Shown: positions 16,422 to 25,603, counted from the stretch's first letter. The stretch: 64,000 nt of DNA from Spirosoma taeanense (GCF_013127955.1 NZ_CP053435.1:2046001-2110000), one strand, 5' to 3'. The notes: generated from the letters alone by a model not told the origin. Made by a program: numbers and translations.

Positions 16422-17195
16422 CTAGATAATGAACATGCGCTCCTCAGCCAAGGCATTCTGGTAGCTGGCCATGTCAAACCGATACAGGTAAGGCGCTTTA
16501 TGGGCACCAATTGCTTTACGTTCCTCCAGCCGCTCCAGGATGCCGTAGCCTAACATCCGCTTCTGAAAATTCCGGCGGTCCAGCGGCTGGCCGAGAATCG
16601 TTTCGTACAACTGCTGCAACTGCGGCATCGTGAACTTGTCGGGGAGCAGGTTATACCCGATGGGCTGGTAGCTCAACTGGCGACGTAACGTCTTTAAGGC
16701 CAGCGTAATCATTTCGTTATGGTCAAAGAGTAGCCTGGGTACTTCGTCAATGCTACACCAGCGGATTTCCTGGGTTAACAGATCGGGGCTGGGTTTCACC
16801 TTAGTGTACTCGACCAGCGCATAATATCCCACCGACACATCCCGGCCCGGCAGTCCTTCTAAATCCTCGGGCGACAACCCAAGTCTGTCCAGCGTTTCCT
16901 CTATGGCGTAATACGTATTCCGAATGACGTTGCCGAAGGTGTGAAACTGTTGCAGAAACACTTCGCCCAGGCCGGTTCGCTCCCGCAGGTTCCGATAAGC
17001 GGCATCATCCAGGTTTTCATTCAGTCGAACCCGGCCACCGGGCAATAGCCAGTCATGGATGCCTTCCCACTGGAGCAGCAATACTTTTAACTGCCCTTCG
17101 TGAAAACCGAATATAACAAAGTCCATTGATACTGAGGGGAGATAGCCTGTCTTTAGCTCCTGAATGAACTGCTTTAACCGTTCTTTGTACTCCAT
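16422..17195 (-). CDS. NUDIX-fold transcriptional regulator (NrtR/AraR-like), locus 2
   Basis: A 257-residue paralog of the regulator at 4112. NUDIX-like domain ~20-160 (VLLLQWEGIHDWLLPGGRV), winged helix ~170-257 (FTMPQLQQLYETIL, RRNFQKRML, HKAPYLYRF). The NUDIX box reads GRVRLNENLDDAAYRNLRER where active enzymes have REUxEE, so only one of the core glutamates is in place and hydrolysis is improbable. It ends convergent to the LysR gene and is divergent from the ThuA gene at 17420. Two palindromes with the same architecture as the site near the first regulator lie 24-81 bp upstream of its start. Expected role: ligand-responsive repressor of the sugar-oxidation genes beside it. Confidence 0.88.
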   Translation of the reverse strand: MEYKERLKQFIQELKTGYLPSVSMDFVIFGFHEGQLKVLLLQWEGIHDWLLPGGRVRLNENLDDAAYRNLRERTGLGEVFLQQFHTFGNVIRNTYYAIEETLDRLGLSPEDLEGLPGRDVSVGYYALVEYTKVKPSPDLLTQEIRWCSIDEVPRLLFDHNEMITLALKTLRRQLSYQPIGYNLLPDKFTMPQLQQLYETILGQPLDRRNFQKRMLGYGILERLEERKAIGAHKAPYLYRFDMASYQNALAEERMFII

Positions 17196-17218
17196 GGAGC
17201 AATAATAAGAAAATTTTT

Positions 17219-17239
17219 AGTGTGTCCGTTGTACACAAT
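17219..17239. promoter_or_regulatory. Candidate operator, copy 1 at NUDIX-regulator locus 2
   Basis: AGTGTGT - 7 nt (CCGTTGT) - ACACAAT, six of seven arm pairs matching. Same 7-7-7 layout as 5077-5097, differing mainly in the sixth arm base (G for C). Confidence 0.58.
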
Positions 17240-17255
17240 AGGTTTTCGATGTATC

Positions 17256-17276
17256 ATTGTGTTCAAAATACACAAC
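17256..17276. promoter_or_regulatory. Candidate operator, copy 2 at NUDIX-regulator locus 2
   Basis: ATTGTGT - 7 nt (TCAAAAT) - ACACAAC, six of seven arm pairs matching. Its centre is 37 bp from that of copy 1. Two sites in a divergent promoter region would let one regulator control both its own gene and the ThuA operon. Confidence 0.58.
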
Positions 17277-17419
17277 GAAATGAAGCTCTATGCTTCCCAT
17301 CCCTGTTTACCCCATCACCGTTCAGCTGTTTAATTAACACTAATCGCCACATGTCAGTCTAGTCAGGCGGGCCTGTAGACTTGTCGTCCTCACTGTTCGC
17401 AAATCACTCATTAACCCTC

Positions 17420-18268
17420 ATGAAAAAAGCGGTCAAAATTATTCTCTGGAGTGTGCTGAGCCTGGTACTGTTGGTAGTCCTGGCCGGTGCGGTGTTCTTC
17501 TACAAAATCCAGAACGGCTTTCCGGTGAGCTACGAAACCGAGAAGCCAGCGATTAACTTCCCTGCTAACCAGCCCGCCGTTCTGGTATTCTCAAAAACGA
17601 CGGCCTTCCGGCACGGCGAATCCATCGAAGCCTCCAAACCGGTTTTTAAGCAAATAGGCGAACAGAACGGCTGGTTCGTGTACGAAACCGAAGAAGGCGG
17701 GGTGTTCAATCCTGAGCAGCTAAAGCGGTTCAAGGCCGTCATCTTCAATAATTCCACCGGTCGGGTACTGAATGATGAGCAGCAGCAGGCTCTTGGGCAG
17801 TACGTTGAAGCGGGCGGGTCGCTCATCGGCATTCATGGCGCGGGGGATAATTCGCATCACTGGTCCTGGTACGAGACCAATCTGCTGGGCACCCAGTTTT
17901 CTCATCACCCTATTGAACCGCACCTGCAAACCACCGACGTACACGTAGAGACGCAGGTCGATACCACCCTGACCCATAAGCTACCCCAGTCCTGGGCGCT
18001 TGAAGACGAATGGTACGTCTTTTTTCATCAGCCGAAAGGCGCTAAGGTGGTTTCGTACATCAACGGCGACCAGATTATTCCGAACGGCAACATACTCTGG
18101 ACTAAGGATAAAAACTTCGGGATGGGTAAGTACCATCCGGTAGCCTGGTATCGGACCGTCGGCAAGGGCAAAACCTTTTATACATCCATGGGGCATAGTG
18201 CCAAAGTTTGGCAGGACGCCAACTTTGTGGAACTCGTAGAGAATGCCCTGCGGTGGAGCCTGCAATAA
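17420..18268 (+). CDS. Membrane-anchored ThuA-domain protein
   Basis: A 282-residue protein with an N-terminal hydrophobic segment (KIILWSVLSLVLLVVLAGAVFF) that acts as anchor or uncleaved signal, followed by a single ThuA domain (~50-280; AVLVFSKTTAFRHGESIEA, GGSLIGIHGAGDNSHHW, HPVAWYRTVGKGKTFYTSMGH). ThuA proteins adopt a class-I amidotransferase-like fold and are tied to trehalose or other disaccharide use, without a settled reaction. The domain is a clear paralog of the N-terminal part of the giant fusion at 5151. It starts the plus-strand pair with the isomerase at 18309, 40 bp downstream. Confidence 0.87.
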   Translation: MKKAVKIILWSVLSLVLLVVLAGAVFFYKIQNGFPVSYETEKPAINFPANQPAVLVFSKTTAFRHGESIEASKPVFKQIGEQNGWFVYETEEGGVFNPEQLKRFKAVIFNNSTGRVLNDEQQQALGQYVEAGGSLIGIHGAGDNSHHWSWYETNLLGTQFSHHPIEPHLQTTDVHVETQVDTTLTHKLPQSWALEDEWYVFFHQPKGAKVVSYINGDQIIPNGNILWTKDKNFGMGKYHPVAWYRTVGKGKTFYTSMGHSAKVWQDANFVELVENALRWSLQ

Positions 18269-18308
18269 ATTATTTCTTCAGAACCGTTTAAACAGCCAAC
18301 TATACCCC

Positions 18309-19334
18309 ATGACCCAGTCACGTCGCCAATTCTTAGGACAGCTCGGCCTGTCCGTTGCAGGCATCAGTGCAGCTTCCCTTCTCCCAACCCAAACTTTCGC
18401 GGATACGATGGCTAAAAAGCTCAGCTTTGACATTTCACTGGCCGAATTTTCGTTTGCCGGGGAACTGTATTCCGGCAAAATGACGAATATGGATTTTCCG
18501 GCCCGGGCCAAAAACGAGTTTGGCATCAACGTGCTGGAATACGTTTCTGGCTTTTTCAACAACAAACACACCGACCAGGCCTATCTTAAAGAGCTGAAGC
18601 AGCGCACGGACGATCTGGGCATGAAAAACAACCTCATCATGGTCGATGGGGCGAACATTGCCGATCTGGATGCTGCGAAACGTAAACAGGCCGTCGAAGC
18701 GCATCACGCCTGGGTGGATGCCGCCAAATATTTAGGCTGCACGGCCATTCGGGTGAACCTGGGCGATACGTCAAAAGCCATCTCCGGTGCTCCTGACGAC
18801 CCGGCTGAGGAAGCCGCCAAAGCAGCCGCCGACGGGTATCACCAACTGCTCGAATATGCCGCCAAACAGAACATGAACGTCATTGTCGAGAATCACTTCG
18901 GCAACTCGACCGATATAGACTGGCTGGTTGGCGTTATGAAGCAGGTAAACATGCCCAACGCGGGACTGCTGCCCGACTTTGGCAACTTCTGCCGGCAGCG
19001 CAGCAAACCCGAAACCAACGACATAAAAGGGATTATGTCGACGAAGTGTATCCAGGAATACGACCGGTACGAAGGCGTGAAGAAGATGATGCCCTATGCG
19101 AAAGGTATCAGCGCCAAAACGCATAAGTTCGATGCGGCTGGTAACGAGACCGAAACCGATTTTCGCCGGATGTTCAGGATTATCAAGGACGCCGGTTTCC
19201 AGGGTTACGTAGGAATTGAATACGAAGGCGGGATAATGAGTATGTACAATCCAACGGGTGGTTACCTGTCCAGCAGTGAGGGGATCAAGGCCACAAAAAC
19301 CTTACTCGAACGCGTACGTAAAGAACTCGCCTAA
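18309..19334 (+). CDS. Tat-exported sugar phosphate isomerase/epimerase-like TIM barrel
   Basis: A 341-residue protein with a twin-arginine signal (SRRQFLGQLGLSVAG) and an AP-endonuclease-2/xylose-isomerase-like TIM barrel. Metal-ligand positions are suggested by VIVENHFG, LLPDFGNF, ISAKTHKFD and VGIEYEG, matching the usual Glu-Asp/His-His-Glu set. Family members isomerise or epimerise sugars or cleave keto-sugars. The Tat signal means it folds in the cytoplasm, probably with metal, and works in the periplasm, together with the ThuA and dehydrogenase proteins. The ATG at 18309 is chosen since the Tat motif follows it directly. Confidence 0.88.
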   Translation: MTQSRRQFLGQLGLSVAGISAASLLPTQTFADTMAKKLSFDISLAEFSFAGELYSGKMTNMDFPARAKNEFGINVLEYVSGFFNNKHTDQAYLKELKQRTDDLGMKNNLIMVDGANIADLDAAKRKQAVEAHHAWVDAAKYLGCTAIRVNLGDTSKAISGAPDDPAEEAAKAAADGYHQLLEYAAKQNMNVIVENHFGNSTDIDWLVGVMKQVNMPNAGLLPDFGNFCRQRSKPETNDIKGIMSTKCIQEYDRYEGVKKMMPYAKGISAKTHKFDAAGNETETDFRRMFRIIKDAGFQGYVGIEYEGGIMSMYNPTGGYLSSSEGIKATKTLLERVRKELA

Positions 19335-19398
19335 ACTGGTACGTACGACCACAGGCTCGGTACGCACTTTTGCAATCATCTGCCTGGAAGGCAATTGA

Positions 19399-19433
19399 AG
19401 CAGGGGTAAGCAAATCATTTGCTTACCCCTGCT
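19399..19433. terminator. Bidirectional terminator between convergent genes
   Basis: Perfect 17-bp stem, AGCAGGGGTAAGCAAAT - C - ATTTGCTTACCCCTGCT, followed by CGTTTATTT. It fills the gap between the isomerase gene and the convergent cytochrome c dehydrogenase gene that ends at 19437. Confidence 0.85.
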
Positions 19434-19436
19434 CGT

Positions 19437-22061
19437 TTATTTCTGCTGCGAAAGAAAGGTAATCAGCGAAGCAAACTCGTCGTAGGATAAGGCGTTGGCC
19501 AGACCCGTCGGCATCATGGACGTTTCCATCTCTTTCCGGCTGAGAATATCCGGCTTTTTGATGGTGTACACCTGTCCGGTAATATCCCGCATGACAACCC
19601 GGGAGGAGGATTCCTCGGTGACAAATCCGGTATAGCTCTTATTCCCTTTCGCCGTGATCAGCACCGTCGAAAAGCCCTGCGAAATCGATGCGTTCGGTTT
19701 CAGAATGGACTCAGCAATCTGCTCCCGGTTCATAATCGATCCGATCTGCCCCATAAAAGGCCCTTTCATGGGCTCATTCTTGCTAAGGCTGTGGCAGGCT
19801 ACGCAGCCCTGCTGCGTAAACAGAGTTTTGCCCAGAGCCGCGTCGCCCGGTAGTTTGCCAATCGCCAGCATGACATCTTCAATCGAAGCCGCGCCTACCT
19901 GGCCCTTTTTGCTCCGGATTTTTTCCAGGTCGACTTTATTGTCTTCCTGAACGACCACCGGAGTCTCTACGCCAAACTCCGGAATTTCCAGCCGAAGCCG
20001 ACTGTTCAGATCGGTGAAGAACTGCTTATCGCCGGCCTGCTGCCATTCGCCGACCAGCATAGTTCGGATAGCGGGCGAGGATTCCCATTCAATGGCTTTA
20101 TAGTATGGTCCATGCGTGTCGGGTCGGGTGCTCCACCACCAAGACGCGTCGTACGGAGCTTCCTGTTTGTATAACCGCGCCAGTGTAGTGAGAACCTGAT
20201 TTTTGAAGGTTTTATCGGTAGCCTTCTGGTAGGCTTTCATTAACCCATCGACCGCTGCGGAGCTGTGCATGTACCGTAATGCCCATAGCGCCAACTGCGG
20301 ATTTGGGCCGTCTATTGCCTGCACACAGGCATCGACTGCGTTCAGTTTCACCAGCGACCGAACGGCCAGGTGAGCCGGTACAATAGCCGCATTTGGCGTA
20401 GCATGTGGCCCTTCGCTATCCTTGACGGGAGCGATAAAGGAAGCAGGAACCTGCACCTGCAATAAAGCGGGAGCGGCCTCTTTTTTATCCAGTCGGCCCA
20501 GTCCAATCAGGGCAGCTACCTGCACCCGCTCCGAAGGGTCTTTGAGGCCCGACAGGAAAGGGTCCAGTGGTACTTTCTCGACAACGGGCTTACGGTCGGC
20601 CAGCGCCCGCAGGGCAAATTCCCGCACCGATGCGTCCTGCGTTAATTGAACCAGCTTGTCGATGCCAGTTGCCTGAGCGGCCTGGGCATAGGTAAAGATA
20701 CCCGCCACCCGGTTAGCCAGCGGCAGGCTTTGATCGGCCGCTATTTTCCAGGCAGCTTTGGTGGCCTGTTTGGCCGGACGGGTCAGCAACTCCTGCGAAG
20801 CGTGTAGACGCAGCACCGCACTTTTGGCGGTAAGCATCTTCGCTAATTTTTTTACCGAGGCTTTTTTTAGGTTCGGAAACGCCGTGTATGTCCAGTTTTG
20901 TGGTACCACCCGCACGACGTAACCTTTGCTGGGGTTACCCACGTAACTTGCTCCGTTCCAGGCCGACAGATACATACGTCCCGAGCCATCGACGTCGACG
21001 TCGGTGATCTGTGACAGTTTGATGAATTCTTCTTCCTTTTGCGTGAAGGACGCTTTGTCGGGCGTAACGCGGTGAATGTAGAGCTGATTGCGGCCCCAGT
21101 CGGCCATCATGGGCACCTGGTTGTATTTCTGCGGCCAGGTGGGCTCATCCATAAACAACGACCCGGTGCCCGACCCGCCACCCACATCGACCAGCGCCGG
21201 AATGATCTCGTCGGTGAAGTGCTTGAACAGCACCGGGTAGCCATATTCGGCAGATTGAATCTGGTGGCTGAAGCGAATGTTCCAGCCGCCCCCGTCGTTA
21301 GTATTGTCACGGGTGAAAATATTCATGTACGGGTCAATGGCCACATCGTATATGTTCCGCATACCGTGCGAATAAATTTCCATCTCAGTACCGTCCGGTC
21401 TTACCCGTACAATCCCCCCACCCAGCATGGTCAGCTTTTTGCCCGAGCGGTCTACGGCATTGTGGAAGCCAAAGTCACCTACCGCAATGTAAATCCAGCC
21501 GTCAATTCCCATCCGGATGCCATTGGTGGCATGGTCAACCCCGCGCTGCTGGATGAACGCTGTATTGCTGATATTCTCAATCAGCGGTCGGGACGGGCCA
21601 TCTGCCACGCCGTCCCTGTTCTTGTCGTCAAAAACAACCAGATTCATCCCGGTTGCTTTGCTGGTTTCGGACGAGAACGTAGCGTGCAGCACAAACACCT
21701 GGTCGCCCAGCACGAAAATTCCCCGTGGGTTATCTACCTGGGCAAAGTTTGTATGCTGGTCTACCTTGCCATCGTTGTCTGTATCGACCAGCCGGACAAT
21801 GCTGCCCAGATTTGGCTTTTTACCCAAAGAGCCCTGCTTATCTACACCGACAAAAACCTCACCGGTTGGCGCTACCGCCAGACAGGCCGGGCTGGGTGTC
21901 AGATCGGGTCCGGAGAAGTTGGAAACTTGAAGGTCGGCAGGGTAATCCGGTGCCTTGACCACCGTCGTAGCTGCTTTCTGTTTTCTGAGGAGCCCATCTT
22001 TGTTGTACGTGCCAAAGGTCAGCAAAAAGACAGAAAGGAAGCTGAGGGAAATTTTAAACAT
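19437..22061 (-). CDS. PVC-type haem-binding sugar dehydrogenase-like protein with HEAT repeats
   Basis: An 874-residue exported protein: signal peptide (MFKISLSFLSVFLLTF), a beta-propeller of the membrane-bound/GSDH type (~40-400; FVGVDKQGSLG, GIRMGIDGWIYIAVGD, GMRNIYDVAIDP), a helical HEAT-like repeat section (~420-700) and a C-terminal cytochrome c with CVACHS near residue 752 followed by a Met-containing tail (MMPTGL). This is the PVC-type CxxCH architecture known from Planctomycetes and Bacteroidota, thought to oxidise sugars in the periplasm. It lies between the ThuA/isomerase genes and a FucP-like transporter, in keeping with one sugar pathway. Confidence 0.88.
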   Translation of the reverse strand: MFKISLSFLSVFLLTFGTYNKDGLLRKQKAATTVVKAPDYPADLQVSNFSGPDLTPSPACLAVAPTGEVFVGVDKQGSLGKKPNLGSIVRLVDTDNDGKVDQHTNFAQVDNPRGIFVLGDQVFVLHATFSSETSKATGMNLVVFDDKNRDGVADGPSRPLIENISNTAFIQQRGVDHATNGIRMGIDGWIYIAVGDFGFHNAVDRSGKKLTMLGGGIVRVRPDGTEMEIYSHGMRNIYDVAIDPYMNIFTRDNTNDGGGWNIRFSHQIQSAEYGYPVLFKHFTDEIIPALVDVGGGSGTGSLFMDEPTWPQKYNQVPMMADWGRNQLYIHRVTPDKASFTQKEEEFIKLSQITDVDVDGSGRMYLSAWNGASYVGNPSKGYVVRVVPQNWTYTAFPNLKKASVKKLAKMLTAKSAVLRLHASQELLTRPAKQATKAAWKIAADQSLPLANRVAGIFTYAQAAQATGIDKLVQLTQDASVREFALRALADRKPVVEKVPLDPFLSGLKDPSERVQVAALIGLGRLDKKEAAPALLQVQVPASFIAPVKDSEGPHATPNAAIVPAHLAVRSLVKLNAVDACVQAIDGPNPQLALWALRYMHSSAAVDGLMKAYQKATDKTFKNQVLTTLARLYKQEAPYDASWWWSTRPDTHGPYYKAIEWESSPAIRTMLVGEWQQAGDKQFFTDLNSRLRLEIPEFGVETPVVVQEDNKVDLEKIRSKKGQVGAASIEDVMLAIGKLPGDAALGKTLFTQQGCVACHSLSKNEPMKGPFMGQIGSIMNREQIAESILKPNASISQGFSTVLITAKGNKSYTGFVTEESSSRVVMRDITGQVYTIKKPDILSRKEMETSMMPTGLANALSYDEFASLITFLSQQK

Positions 22062-22375
22062 GCTTAACAGAGTAAATAAATCATACCTTATTTACCAAAG
22101 CACAAGAGCGGCCGGGTTTAATGCGTTTCGATCCGGTTAATTCTATCTTGCATAAGAAAACCTGCATCTGTGTCGCGCTTTTCAAGCACTGTTCCAGCGA
22201 AAACGGGTGCAGGACGGCAGGGCCCTTTACCAATGCGAAGGTGTTGAGAGCGATACCGTCAATAATGGTACATTTGCATACTTTCGGTTTCGCCCGAACG
22301 AGTAGTCTTTGGAAGAACCAGCCGTTTTGTCTAGAACTGTTAACATTCATACTATCTAAACTAAAGTCAGAGGAA
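22062..22375. other. Divergent regulatory region
   Basis: A 314-bp gap between the dehydrogenase and the divergent symporter. No gene is supported. A loose dyad of CCTGCA and TGCAGG with a 40-nt interval lies near 22160-22212, and TAGTCTTTGG near 22300 is one base off the -7 consensus. I do not find the 7-7-7 palindrome here. Confidence 0.4.
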
Positions 22376-23638
22376 ATGCAATCACCCGTTGTTACGTCTA
22401 ACCCTAAAACGGCCGCTTTCACCGAAAAAAAATATCTCGTAACCCTGGTGTTCGTTACGTCCCTGTTTATGTTGTGGGGAATCGCCATCACCATGGGGGA
22501 TGTTTTGAACCGTCACTTCCAGAACGTACTGCACGTATCGAAGGCTCAGTCGGGTCTGGTGCAGTTTTCTATTTTCGGGGCCTATGCCGTCATGGGTATT
22601 CCGGCGGGTTTATTCATGAAGCGCTTCGGGTATAAGAACGGGGTTCTGCTTGGGTTGACCTTATATGCGCTCGGCGCCTTCCTGTTTGTGCCGGCCGCCA
22701 ATGCCGAATCATTCGGGTTTTTCCGGGTTGCCCTGTTCATCCTGGCTTGTGGGCTGGCAACCCTGGAAACGGTAGCGCACCCGTTCGTAGCGGGACTGGG
22801 CGACCCGCATACGAGCGACCAGCGAATCAACTTTGCTCAGGCGTTCAACGGCCTCGGGGCTGTAGTTGGTCCCCTGATTGGTGGCTATTTCATCCTGCGC
22901 GCCGGTCAGGAGCATTCCAACGACCTCGAATCCGTAAAAACGCTGTATGTTATCATCGGGAGCGTCATCCTGAGTATTGCTGCGGCTTTTTTCTTTGTTA
23001 AGGTGCCTCCGGTGCAGGATGCGCACAGTATTGAGGCCGAGGCTGATGCGTACGCTGTTCCAACGGACGTAGAGACAATCAGACAGCCGAAAACGCTTTT
23101 TCAGCACCGGCACTTTGTCTGGGCGGTCATCGCTCAGCTCTTCAACGTAGCCGCACAGGGCGGAACGTGGGCGTTCTTTATCAACTATGGCGTCGAGAAA
23201 ATGGGCTTCGAAGCCGAGAAAGCCTCGTATTATTTCGCCTTAAGCATGGTCATGATGATGATCGGCCGCTTTGTGGGTACGTTCCTGATGAAGTTCATCG
23301 CGCCCAACAAGCTGCTGGCGGGATTTGCCCTGGGCAGTATTACCATGTGCCTGATCATTGCCCAAAGCTTCGGCTGGCCGTCGTTCATAGCCCTGCTGAT
23401 GCTTAATTTCTTTTTCAGCATCATGTTCCCGACGATTTTCAGCCTGGGTTTAAAAGGAATGGGCACCCATACGCAGCAGGCTTCCTCGTTTATTGTGATG
23501 GGCGTTGTGGGTGGTGCTCTGTTCCCGCCGATTATGGGCATGGTGGCCGACAAGGACGTAGCTGCTGCGTATTATCTGCCGATTATTTGCTACGTCGTGA
23601 TTTTTCTGTTTGGCGCCAGGTTTTCCAAAGTTGACTAA
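22376..23638 (+). CDS. fucP: FucP-like MFS sugar/H+ symporter
   Basis: A 420-residue major-facilitator protein with 12 predicted membrane segments. The start of segment one (VTLVFVTSLFMLWGIAITMGDVLN) and the A-x-G-x-x-x-G-P motif (AFNGLGAVVGPLIGG) are those of the fucose/glucose/galactose FucP family. The ATG at 22376 is preceded by AGAGGA, and the sequence upstream in frame is not protein-like. It imports a monosaccharide with protons across the inner membrane; fucose specificity is not shown, and the neighbours suggest a product of periplasmic sugar oxidation or isomerisation. Confidence 0.87.
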   Translation: MQSPVVTSNPKTAAFTEKKYLVTLVFVTSLFMLWGIAITMGDVLNRHFQNVLHVSKAQSGLVQFSIFGAYAVMGIPAGLFMKRFGYKNGVLLGLTLYALGAFLFVPAANAESFGFFRVALFILACGLATLETVAHPFVAGLGDPHTSDQRINFAQAFNGLGAVVGPLIGGYFILRAGQEHSNDLESVKTLYVIIGSVILSIAAAFFFVKVPPVQDAHSIEAEADAYAVPTDVETIRQPKTLFQHRHFVWAVIAQLFNVAAQGGTWAFFINYGVEKMGFEAEKASYYFALSMVMMMIGRFVGTFLMKFIAPNKLLAGFALGSITMCLIIAQSFGWPSFIALLMLNFFFSIMFPTIFSLGLKGMGTHTQQASSFIVMGVVGGALFPPIMGMVADKDVAAAYYLPIICYVVIFLFGARFSKVD

Positions 23639-24140
23639 GGAGGAGAGAAAAAGCCTCCGTCATCTACCCCCTGATGATTGAGCAGAGCCTGAGCCGCTGG
23701 TCAAACGTTTTAAGAGATTTAACGTAAAGCAAGCCGCCCAGTATCAATCGGTATTGGGCGGCTTGCTTTACGCTGCGTACTTCAAGCGAGGCTCCAGCGT
23801 GTCACACGGGCAACTTTAATGCAGCATTTAAAGGCTTACGTTATTTAAAATTTAGCTCAGTCTTCGGGCCGTCAGCCTGCACCTGCCAAAACGGGCGTTT
23901 TTGCGATATACCGTTCATACTATCCTAAGAGGTACGGAAATGATTCCTTTGAAAACTTGGGACTTTGGTAGTCCTTTCGCGCACTTTAATCTAAGAACTA
24001 ACTTACGAAAAGGCATAACGATTCTATCGCGACACAAGCTGTCGTATCTGTATTAATAATAAGATTGCTTCCAACCTATATCCTTGACTAATGGTGGTAA
24101 TAGCTGTTGCCGACTAGTTGGCAGTATAAGGTTACGCCGT
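23639..24140. other. Intergenic region after the symporter
   Basis: About 500 bp without a supported gene. Apart from the very strong hairpin at 23723-23772 it holds no clear signal; GC is lower than in the flanking genes. Confidence 0.5.
23723..23772. terminator. Very stable 18-bp hairpin after fucP
   Basis: Perfect 18-bp stem, CGTAAAGCAAGCCGCCCA and its complement, with a 14-nt loop. It stands 85 bp after the symporter stop. No T-run follows, so it may be a factor-dependent terminator or an mRNA 3'-end stabiliser. Confidence 0.65.
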
Positions 24141-24650
24141 TTATTCGGGAATAGGGGTTCCCGGTTTTACATCTACATTATGATAAGAGATAATTTTCCA
24201 ACCGCTGGCATCTTTAGCGAATACCTGTAATAAGCGGGTGTTGAGTTGCCCCTTGGCGTCTAGCTGAAGTCTGGTCGGAAGACCTTCTTTGGCAAAGCCC
24301 GATACCTGGCATAAGGTTTCTAAAATGGCGACATCGGAGCGGACAAAGTTCAGAGATACAATTTTTTGGGTTAAAACCGTATTCTTAAAAAAGCTTTTGA
24401 ATATCACATCGTGCTGGTCCAAAAAGGCTTTGTACCCTTTGAAGAACATACCCGCAATATTCGTAAAGGTGCCATCAGGGGAAAATGGCTGAGAGTATGC
24501 CGGGGCATCCCCCTTATTCCAAGCCTGATTCTCCTGCTGAAGGATGGCTCGAATTGCCACTGAATCCTTCTCGGTTTGCGCAAGCAGAATCGTTGACTTA
24601 AGGATCAAGGTAAGAACTAAAGTTCTATTAAGAACCGAATATAGTTTCAT
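24141..24650 (-). CDS. Secreted SnoaL-like (NTF2-fold) protein
   Basis: A 169-residue protein with a signal peptide (MKLYSVLNRTLVLTLIL, to LLAQ) and a DUF4440/SgcJ-EcaC type NTF2-like domain: IRAILQQENQAWNKGDAPAYSQPFSPDGTFTNIAG, then FLDQHDVIFKSFF, and the terminal KIISYHNVDV. Proteins of this kind form cone-shaped binding pockets and include isomerases, cyclases and pure binders; no catalytic pair can be named. The ATG at 24650 is favoured by the signal peptide. Confidence 0.78.
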   Translation of the reverse strand: MKLYSVLNRTLVLTLILKSTILLAQTEKDSVAIRAILQQENQAWNKGDAPAYSQPFSPDGTFTNIAGMFFKGYKAFLDQHDVIFKSFFKNTVLTQKIVSLNFVRSDVAILETLCQVSGFAKEGLPTRLQLDAKGQLNTRLLQVFAKDASGWKIISYHNVDVKPGTPIPE

Positions 24651-24922
24651 GATTGCTGGCTTTAGATTAGAACAGTTATGTAAGCTATCAACTAGATTAC
24701 CCGCCACTTATCCTTCTTTATTTATCGGTTAATGAATAAGATATCCTGACCTGTGTGGGTATTTGAAAATATCCCAATCAGGCACTCAAGCCGACTTTTA
24801 TAAATTCGTAAAACACTTATTGAACATACCCATAGGGGCAGCTGCTGAATCGTGCAGCAGAGGACGGACAAGTGAGTTTTCAACCTATTGAAACGTAGTG
24901 CATTTGGACACTTAGGTACTGG

Positions 24923-25603
24923 CTACCAAGTAATGCGTAATGGAATCAAAGGGGTAAAATCTTTCATTTCACCTTGCTTGCCATCGTCAAATTCTAGAGC
25001 TACTAAATAGGTATCACCAACTAAACTATGAATAGTACTTTCCTGAAGAACCTTTTTGAGAGCCGGGGAGAAGTTTTTGACAAGTGCGGGTAGGGTTAAG
25101 GTCACATTCGTCAGTTGACGAAATCCAGTTGTATGAATCAATGGCTGCTGCTTTTCTAAGGGGTAGTCTTTCGGAGCTAAGCCAAAAAATGGCATCTCAA
25201 AGAGCATAGGCTCAGCGGGAAAATTTTCATTTGAAGCTATGTTGGCAAATTGACCCTCGGGCAAATAACTGGAATAATAGCGCCAGCCATCCTCAAAAAG
25301 TAGGCTAACAGATTGTTCAGATTGCTGTATGGTTTTGAAACAAAGCCCAAAGGGACAATACTGGGTGAGCTTATATTGTGATCTTTCCCATAGTTTGGTC
25401 CGTTCAATCACTGGATTTTTAATTTCATCGCTATTAATCACCCAGGTTAATTCCAGGTACGCATTCTGAAAATAGAAGCGCCGACAAGCAGTTCCTTGTC
25501 CAGGATGGACATTGGCTGTGCCTTCGCTTAAGCCAAAGGTTTGTAATGCGCTCGCGACTTGTTCAGCCTGATGCGTAAAAATAAAAATATGGTCTACTTC
25601 CAT
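24923..25603 (-). CDS. VOC-superfamily (glyoxalase-like) protein
   Basis: A 226-residue cytoplasmic protein opening MEVDHIFIFT, the first beta-strand plus His ligand typical of vicinal-oxygen-chelate domains (glyoxalase-like PF13468). Further features are LELTWVIN with a possible Glu ligand and a second half-domain with GFRQLTNVTLTLP. It may be a metal-dependent lyase, isomerase or resistance-type protein; the sequence does not decide. It stands alone, divergent from the hydrolase/AraC pair at 25906. Confidence 0.72.
   Translation of the reverse strand: MEVDHIFIFTHQAEQVASALQTFGLSEGTANVHPGQGTACRRFYFQNAYLELTWVINSDEIKNPVIERTKLWERSQYKLTQYCPFGLCFKTIQQSEQSVSLLFEDGWRYYSSYLPEGQFANIASNENFPAEPMLFEMPFFGLAPKDYPLEKQQPLIHTTGFRQLTNVTLTLPALVKNFSPALKKVLQESTIHSLVGDTYLVALEFDDGKQGEMKDFTPLIPLRITW

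Noticed and set aside
21039..22067. 342-codon open frame on the plus strand
   Set aside because: Antisense to the PVC-type dehydrogenase gene, composition typical of a shadow, no domain.
22160..22212. CCTGCA…TGCAGG dyad upstream of the symporter
   Set aside because: Six-bp arms with a 40-nt interval are too weak to support a regulatory site.
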